Positions 43,372 through 44,525 of a stretch of DNA of 44,525 nt are shown here, piece after piece. Where the stretch lies: positions 1 through 44,525 of the forward strand of contig JAJEHF010000019.1 in the NCBI GenBank assembly GCA_022823865.1, in the 5' to 3' direction. The stretch is from Bryobacterales bacterium (GTDB lineage Bacteria; Acidobacteriota; Terriglobia; Bryobacterales; UBA6623). Positions within the stretch are counted from its first letter, which is position 1. Each line of letters starts with the position of its first letter. The notes under the pieces were generated by a model, which worked only from the letters and a program-made list of their open reading frames with translations, was not told the origin of the DNA and did not search any database. A program made the translations under genes and the position numbers.

Positions 43372-44502
43372 ATGCACACTCGCCGAAGATTCGTCCGGCG
43401 CACTCTCGGGCCGCTGGTTGTCGGTGTCGCCAGCCCCCTCCCGAACCAGGTCGTTCATGCGCAAAGCAGGGGCCGATCCTACCGCTACTCGCTAGTCGTC
43501 AAGGGCGGCCGGGTGATTGATCCGTCCCAAGGACTCTCCGCTCCTCGTGACATCGCGGTTTCAGGATCGAAGATCGCCCAGATAGCGGATTCGATCCCGG
43601 AGAGCGACGCGCTCCATGTAATTGATGCATCGGGCCGAATCGTGACGCCAGGCTGGATCGATATCCACGTCCACGTCTATGACGGTGTCGCTCCCTTGGG
43701 GATCCCAGCGGATCCCAACTGCATCGCCAAGGGCGTCACCACGGCAATTGACGCGGGGTCAGCGGGTGCCCATACGTTCCCTGGGCTCCGCAAGTACGTC
43801 ATCAACACCGCCGACACCCGCATCCTCGCTCTCCTGAACATCTCGGTGGTCGGACAGTCAACCCTGTCGCAGGACAATCCGTGGGGCGAGTTGCTTGACC
43901 TGCGCTACGCCAATACTGCCCTCGCCGCGAAGACCATCGAACGGCATCGGGACGTAATCGTGGGAATGAAGGTCAGACTGACTCGCAACATAGCCGGGAA
44001 CCACGATCTCGAGGTGCTGAGACGTGCCCGGGAGGCTGCCGATGCGGCCGGACTGCCGGTTATGGTCCATATCGGCGGCTCGCATTCCACGGTGCCGGAA
44101 ATCCTGTCACTCATGAAGCCCGGTGACGTGATCACCCACAGTTTTCGGGGCGGGGAAGGCGGGATCCTCGATGATGACGGCCGGGTGCATGACGAGGTTC
44201 TCTCGGGCGTCGCTTCGGGCATCCACCTCGACATCGGACATGGTGCGGGAAGCTTCTCCTTTGATACGGCGGAAACGGCCATGGAGCAGGGATTGTTACC
44301 CGGCACGATTTCCAGCGACGTACATCAGTTCAACGTGAATGGTCCGGTGTTCGACTTGGCGACGACCGTTTCCAAGTTCCTGCACCTAGCAGCCTGTGGT
44401 TTTAATCGCTTTGCCGACCACGTCGGTCGGTGGCCTTGCTTGGTGGTCCTTCGACGGCCTATGCGAGTTTTTCGGCGAATTCCGGGCTCTCTCCCCGTCT
44501 GA
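43372..44502 (+). CDS. Tat-exported amidohydrolase/deacetylase, aberrant C-terminus
   Basis: A 376-residue metallo-dependent hydrolase of the amidohydrolase/deacetylase group. The start HTRRRFVRRTLGPLVVG is a Tat signal. All metal-site elements are present: the H-x-H of GWIDIHVHV, a Lys in GMKVRL that is probably carboxylated, the His of MVHIGG, the His of ITHSFRGG and the Asp of SSDVHQ. The sequence is family-like until TTVSKFLHL (residue 339); after that the expected helical C-terminus and small beta domain are replaced by an Arg/Trp-rich tail, and the frame ends at 44502. A frameshift or a sequence junction near 44390 is likely. The protein may be truncated, or the rest may lie beyond the window. 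Confidence 0.75.
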   Translation: MHTRRRFVRRTLGPLVVGVASPLPNQVVHAQSRGRSYRYSLVVKGGRVIDPSQGLSAPRDIAVSGSKIAQIADSIPESDALHVIDASGRIVTPGWIDIHVHVYDGVAPLGIPADPNCIAKGVTTAIDAGSAGAHTFPGLRKYVINTADTRILALLNISVVGQSTLSQDNPWGELLDLRYANTALAAKTIERHRDVIVGMKVRLTRNIAGNHDLEVLRRAREAADAAGLPVMVHIGGSHSTVPEILSLMKPGDVITHSFRGGEGGILDDDGRVHDEVLSGVASGIHLDIGHGAGSFSFDTAETAMEQGLLPGTISSDVHQFNVNGPVFDLATTVSKFLHLAACGFNRFADHVGRWPCLVVLRRPMRVFRRIPGSLPV

Positions 44503-44525
44503 GGCCCAAGAGGCCCCTGAGCAGG

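Overview
The window reads as a high-GC, Gram-negative chromosome, most likely an Acidobacteriota member of the Bryobacterales/Solibacteres type. The evidence is a combined Kdo transferase/lipid A kinase gene (LPS synthesis), two very large Oar-like TonB receptors with carboxypeptidase-regulatory N-termini, a PSD1/DUF1501 pair, many Gfo/Idh/MocA oxidoreductases and xylose-isomerase-like proteins with twin-arginine (Tat) signals, and a quinoprotein-cytochrome pair. The taxonomic call rests on gene content alone. I see no rRNA, tRNA, CRISPR array, intact insertion sequence or transcription factor.

Layout. 0.6-5.1 kb: an MpaB-type oxygenase gene with unusually AT-rich codons, a cytosolic Gfo/Idh/MocA oxidoreductase, an orphan secreted protein and a VapBC toxin-antitoxin pair with a palindromic operator. 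5.4-9.0 kb: the most unusual block. Pyruvate-dehydrogenase-like E1 alpha and beta subunits are followed by a YgiT-type zinc protein and two tandem, related c-type cytochrome lipoproteins. E1 alpha carries a Tat signal plus lipobox, which suggests that a TPP enzyme acts outside the cytoplasm. 9.1-9.7 kb: a FitAB-type toxin-antitoxin remnant with an intact antitoxin and a decayed toxin. 10.1-13.3 kb: a three-gene Tat operon (Gfo oxidoreductase, ACMSD-type amidohydrolase, sugar isomerase-like protein). 13.5-18.2 kb, minus strand: a TonB receptor and a frameshifted Gfo oxidoreductase.

18.7-24.2 kb: a sulfatase - PSD1 cytochrome - DUF1501 operon. 24.5-32.6 kb, minus strand: a four-gene set (isomerase, Gfo, Gfo, isomerase; all with Tat signals) followed by a possible small secreted protein and a second TonB receptor with a near-consensus promoter. 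33.0-38.9 kb: fumC, a waaA-lpxK fusion, an exported protein of unknown function and an Nramp-like transporter without the canonical metal motifs. 39.4-44.5 kb: a Tat-dependent enolase-superfamily dehydratase, a diheme cytochrome directly coupled to a PQQ-dehydrogenase-like protein whose metal site looks altered, and a Tat-dependent deacetylase whose C-terminus does not look normal.

How the genes may work together (inference): receptors import oligomeric or sulfated organic matter, the sulfatase and secreted oxidoreductases, lyases/isomerases and hydrolases process it in the periplasm, and c-type cytochromes collect the electrons. About a dozen proteins have Tat-like N-termini, which points to extracytoplasmic carbohydrate or carboxylate metabolism as the theme. 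The strongest candidate for an undescribed system is the exported E1 alpha/beta plus cytochrome lipoprotein cluster at 5.4-9.0 kb.
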